Assembly: GCF_002288925.2 (NCBI RefSeq)
Contig: NW_022098031.1
Span: forward strand, 8,850,354-8,914,353
Direction: 5' to 3'
Length of the DNA stretch: 64,000 nucleotides
Origin: Delphinapterus leucas
Taxonomy: Eukaryota > Chordata > Mammalia > Artiodactyla > Monodontidae
The notes under the pieces were generated by a model. That model was not told where the DNA came from. It saw nothing but the letters and a program-made list of their open reading frames with translations, and searched no databases. Positions 61,016 through 64,000 of the stretch are shown one piece after another. Every line of letters starts with the position of its first letter. Position 1 is the stretch's first letter. Position numbers and translations under genes: made by a program.

Positions 61016-62145
61016 AGATTCATCCATTCATTCAATCCAGGAATTCCTGCAGAGGGCTCTCTGTGAGCCTGTTGTTGGCCCTGTGGACAAAGGAAGGAAC
61101 AAGACAGATGAGGTCCCTGTGTTCATGAGTCCTATAGTCCAGAGGGGCACCCAGACAATAATTACATTAACATTTTAAAAAATCAAGTAGTGACCGTATT
61201 CTGTGATTCTGAGTATATGACATTCTGCCAGAGGCAAAACTATAGAGACAGTAAAAAGATCAGTGGTTGCCAGAAGCTGTAGGATGAATAGTTGGACTTT
61301 TAGGGCAGTGAGACTATTCTGTATGATACTGTAATGGTGCGTGCATGACATTAGGGGTTTGTCAAAACCCATAGAATGTACAACACTGAGAGTGAGCCCT
61401 AATCTACATTCTAGACTTCATTAACGATAGCATATCAGAGTAGGCTCAAGAGTAACAAGTACGCCATGCGAATGCGAGACGTTAATGACAGGGAAAGCTG
61501 CTGAGAGAGCTATGGGAGAGGCGGTATATGAGAACTCTGTGCTCTCTGCTCAGGTTTTCTGTAAACCTAAAACTGCTTTTAAAAAATAAAGTTTATTAAT
61601 TTTGTAGAAACTCAAAAGCCTTAAGGGCCATGAAGAGATGATAGTGAGCTGAAGCAACAGGTAGTGGAGCAATCGGAGACATCTGAGACATACGAACATG
61701 TAGGGAAGGGGCTCCCTGGCAGAGGATACGGCAGGTGGGGCAGCTAGGCCTCGCTGGTTTCCAGGAGAAGGCTGTAAGCTGAGTGTTTTAGGCAGAGCTT
61801 TGATGTGATCTGATTTGTATATTTTAAAAGACTGTGGTCTCTGTTGGTGGCAAGTGGCTGGGGACAGAGCTTGGGGTGAAGTGTGGGAGTAGGAGGACCC
61901 TTCTGGCAGCTACTGTATTAGCCTGATGAGAAATATGATGGCGGCCCGGAGTAGAGGGTGGTGGTGTAGATGGAGAGGGGTGAAGGATGGAGATTTATTT
62001 GCAGGTGGAACTGACAGGACTTGCTGTGTACTGATTCTCTGGGAGGAAGAAAGAGAAAAATGAAGGATGACTCCTACATTATTTGACTGACTACCTGGAT
62101 GGGTGGTGCTTCCATTTCCTGGGAGAGGAATGCATTGGAGATGGC
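61016..62145 (-). mobile_element. L2 LINE, antisense, split by an L1
   Basis: The left piece, 61016 to about 61175, has ATTCATCCATTCATTCAATCC, then a region corresponding to the reversed L2 3' end. The right piece starts at about 61600 and contains GGCAGAGCTTTGATGTGATCTG, GAACTGACAGGACTTGCTG and AAAATGAAGGATGACTCCTAC. Confidence 0.75.
61180..61595 (+). mobile_element. Old L1 3' end, sense, inside the L2
   Basis: TATAGAGACAGTAAAAAGATCAGTGGTTGCC, GATACTGTAATGGTGCGTGC, AACCCATAGAATGTACAACA, to CCTAAAACTGCTTTTAAAAA. Same subfamily as 25160-25845. Confidence 0.85.
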
Positions 62146-62285
62146 GAGTAGTGAGAGAGAAGAAACACATTTTGATTTGTATTCCAACAGTTCTTGAATA
62201 AATAAAAGTGGTAGAATGATATATTTCAAACACTCTCTTACTTTTTAATGTGAAAGGGTCACTTTAAAAATAACGGGGGGTGGGG

Positions 62286-62492
62286 GCGCTTCCCTGGTGG
62301 CGCAGTGCTTGAGAGTCCGCCTGCCAATGCAGGGGACACAGGTTCGTGCCCCGGTCCGGGAAGATCCCACATGCCGCGGAGCGGCTGGGCCCGTGAGCCG
62401 TGGCCGCTGGGCCTGCGCATCTGGAGCCTGTGCTTCAAAACGGGAGAGGCCACAACAGTGAGAGGCCTGCGTACTGCAAAAAAAAATAAAAT
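62286..62492 (+). mobile_element. CHR-2-like tRNA-derived SINE
   Basis: Head CGCTTCCCTGGTGGCGCAGT, B-box region GGTTCGTGCCCC and an A-rich (AAAAT)n tail. The flanks AAAATAACGGGG (62267-62278) and AAAATAACAGGGG (62493-62505) are probably the target duplication, leaving a few G bases (62279-62285) unaccounted for. Confidence 0.93.
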
Positions 62493-62505
62493 AAAATAAC
62501 AGGGG

Positions 62506-63830
62506 AACCAGTAGTACAGAAAGGAATTAATATTGATGGAAAAATAAATACTACCTGATAGACAGGATTAAGATGAAGTTAAATGTATCTGATACAGCTT
62601 AACCACTGACAAGTAAACAGTTCACATTTAAGGGCTAGTCAAATGTGATTCTCTAAAATAAGCTTATCTTTGTACTTGTTCAAATGTTTTTGATACTGAT
62701 CTTGATTTAAAGTAAGTTTTTCCTTGGATCTCTCAGTAATAGTTATACTATCACTTTTGTGATTTTTCAAACAAGTGTATTCTGGTTTCTGTTTCCCATA
62801 ATTTTGTTGATTCCATGGCAAAGGAAAAGATATCACTCAGAAATTTCCCTCTGGCATTAATTATGTTTATGAAAGATCGAATGCCATTATTTGTGTCCAA
62901 GCCTTTCTCATATCATAGAAATGAAAAGCATGTGGTTTTATTATGAAATTATATAGGTGAATTGCTGTCATGGAGGATTATGTGCTCTGTAACAATAACG
63001 TAAGCCTTGGCAAATTTTTTGAAATGTGGCATATTATTTACTTTCCTTAAAATTTAAGAAAAAATGTGTGTTGCCAGGCATAAAATTAGACATGCATGAC
63101 ATTTTCAAATGTGTGACTTATTTAGCACCTCTCAAATGTGAATGTAGAGTGGGTGGTGCAACAAATAGACAAATACAATTTTCCAAGAAAAAATGTGTGG
63201 GCCACTTCCAATCCATTCAGTCTGTTTTAGGTGGAGGAATATATTACTAAGAAGAATTAGTCCTTAAGTTGGAATAAATAATAGAAAGAACACCATTTAT
63301 CAACTACATTAGATCTTCAGTGCACTTAGAGGTTTATTAACAAGTGAAAAGGTATTTATGGAATGTAGGTAGAGCTGTCTAAAACCAGATTGCTACTGAA
63401 AAGCAATTTTAGAAAACACATAAAAAAGAGCTGTTTGGGTCAATAAAAGCTCTGGCTTGTTAGACCCATAGAAGAGCCATTCATGTGTCATCCAAAGAGT
63501 TTCTCTAGTCATGGTCTTGGTAGCTGAGGCAGGAAATTCTTTATCAGACTACCTACTACAGCCCAAGCATCACAAAGAAAATGCATGTCAAAGGTGGACA
63601 TAAATAGCCATACTTTTCTAATATGTTATGTATAATTCCTAGGGATTGAGGAAAATGGGACTAGATTCCTAGCTGAAAGGCTTTGTTTACAGAACCATTT
63701 ACCAAAGTAGGCATGTCTCAAACTAATTTTCAATTTTTTTCTGGTTAATAAAAACCATTTAGCTCAAAATACAACCCTCTCGATAATAAGAAAGATAATA
63801 ATAACAATAATAATGATTATTTTCTTCCAT
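62506..63830. other. Intron sequence without recognised feature
   Basis: Nothing recognised; a short AATAAT-rich patch is at 63783-63815. Confidence 0.5.
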
Positions 63831-63924
63831 TTACTGCCATTTACTGGTACTAAATTTACTGCCATTTACTGGTACTAAATTTACTGCCATTTACTGGTAC
63901 TAAATTTACTGCCTGGTACTAAAC
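63831..63924 (+). repeat. 25-bp minisatellite, 3 full units and a shortened fourth
   Basis: The unit TTACTGCCATTTACTGGTAC followed by TAAAT is repeated perfectly at 63831-63855, 63856-63880 and 63881-63905. A fourth unit (63906-63924) lacks six internal bases. Confidence 0.97.
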
Positions 63925-63937
63925 AATGTATTTTTAA

Positions 63938-64000
63938 AACCACTTTATTGACATACAAAAAGCTGTACATGTTTAATGTAAACAACTCGAGTTTGGAGAT
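63938..64000 (-). mobile_element. L1 3' end, antisense, cut by the window edge
   Basis: CCACTTTATTGACATACAAAAAGCTGTACATG and ACAACTCGAGTTTGGAGAT are the reversed start of an L1M 3'UTR. Confidence 0.65.

Overview
This is a window of a vertebrate (mammalian) genome, not a compact microbial one. Coding density is very low, the ORFs are short and mostly chance, and nearly every long open frame lies inside a retrotransposon. Six tRNA-derived SINEs of the CHR family (five CHR-2-like, one CHR-1-like), a cetartiodactyl-type mariner and L1 copies with the artiodactyl/cetacean 3' end point to a cetacean, probably a toothed whale or dolphin. The repeat names come from recognition, not from a database search.

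The only cellular gene I can support is PTPRR, receptor-type protein tyrosine phosphatase R, on the + strand. Three coding exons are present: 48475-48588 (38 codons), 51581-51736 (52 codons) and 58960-59070 (37 codons). All three begin and end in phase 0 and have good AG/GT splice sites. Joined, they encode the membrane-proximal ectodomain and the transmembrane segment. The signal-peptide exon, the exon before 48475 and the cytoplasmic KIM/phosphatase exons were not found. Positions 1-48474 are therefore read as the upstream intron, and 59071-64000 as the start of the next one.

Layout. 1-4350: old antisense L1 sequence split by a hAT-like element, which itself holds a MaLR LTR and a 5'-inverted (twin-primed) L1. 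4843-8545: an old sense L1 split by a mariner at a TA site and by a CHR-2 SINE. 8.5-26 kb: intron with scattered MIR, L2, L1 and LTR relics and an imperfect inverted repeat near 15.3 kb. 26.3-33.2 kb: an antisense L2 split by a 5.46 kb antisense L1 that reaches its 5'UTR and is flanked by a diverged target-site duplication. 33-48 kb: sparse intron with one CHR-2, a Tigger-like fragment, L2 pieces and a HAL1/L1M block. 48-59 kb: the PTPRR exons with intervening SINEs, L2, MIR and a polypurine tract. 59-64 kb: further intron with an L2 split by L1, a CHR-2 and a 25-bp minisatellite.

I see no undescribed multi-gene system. The points most worth a second look are the layered insertions with readable target-site duplications, the rearranged large L1, the uniform orientation of all six CHR SINEs, the inverted repeat near 15.3 kb, and the possibility that the PTPRR ectodomain is an IA-2/SEA-like fold split across two symmetric exons.
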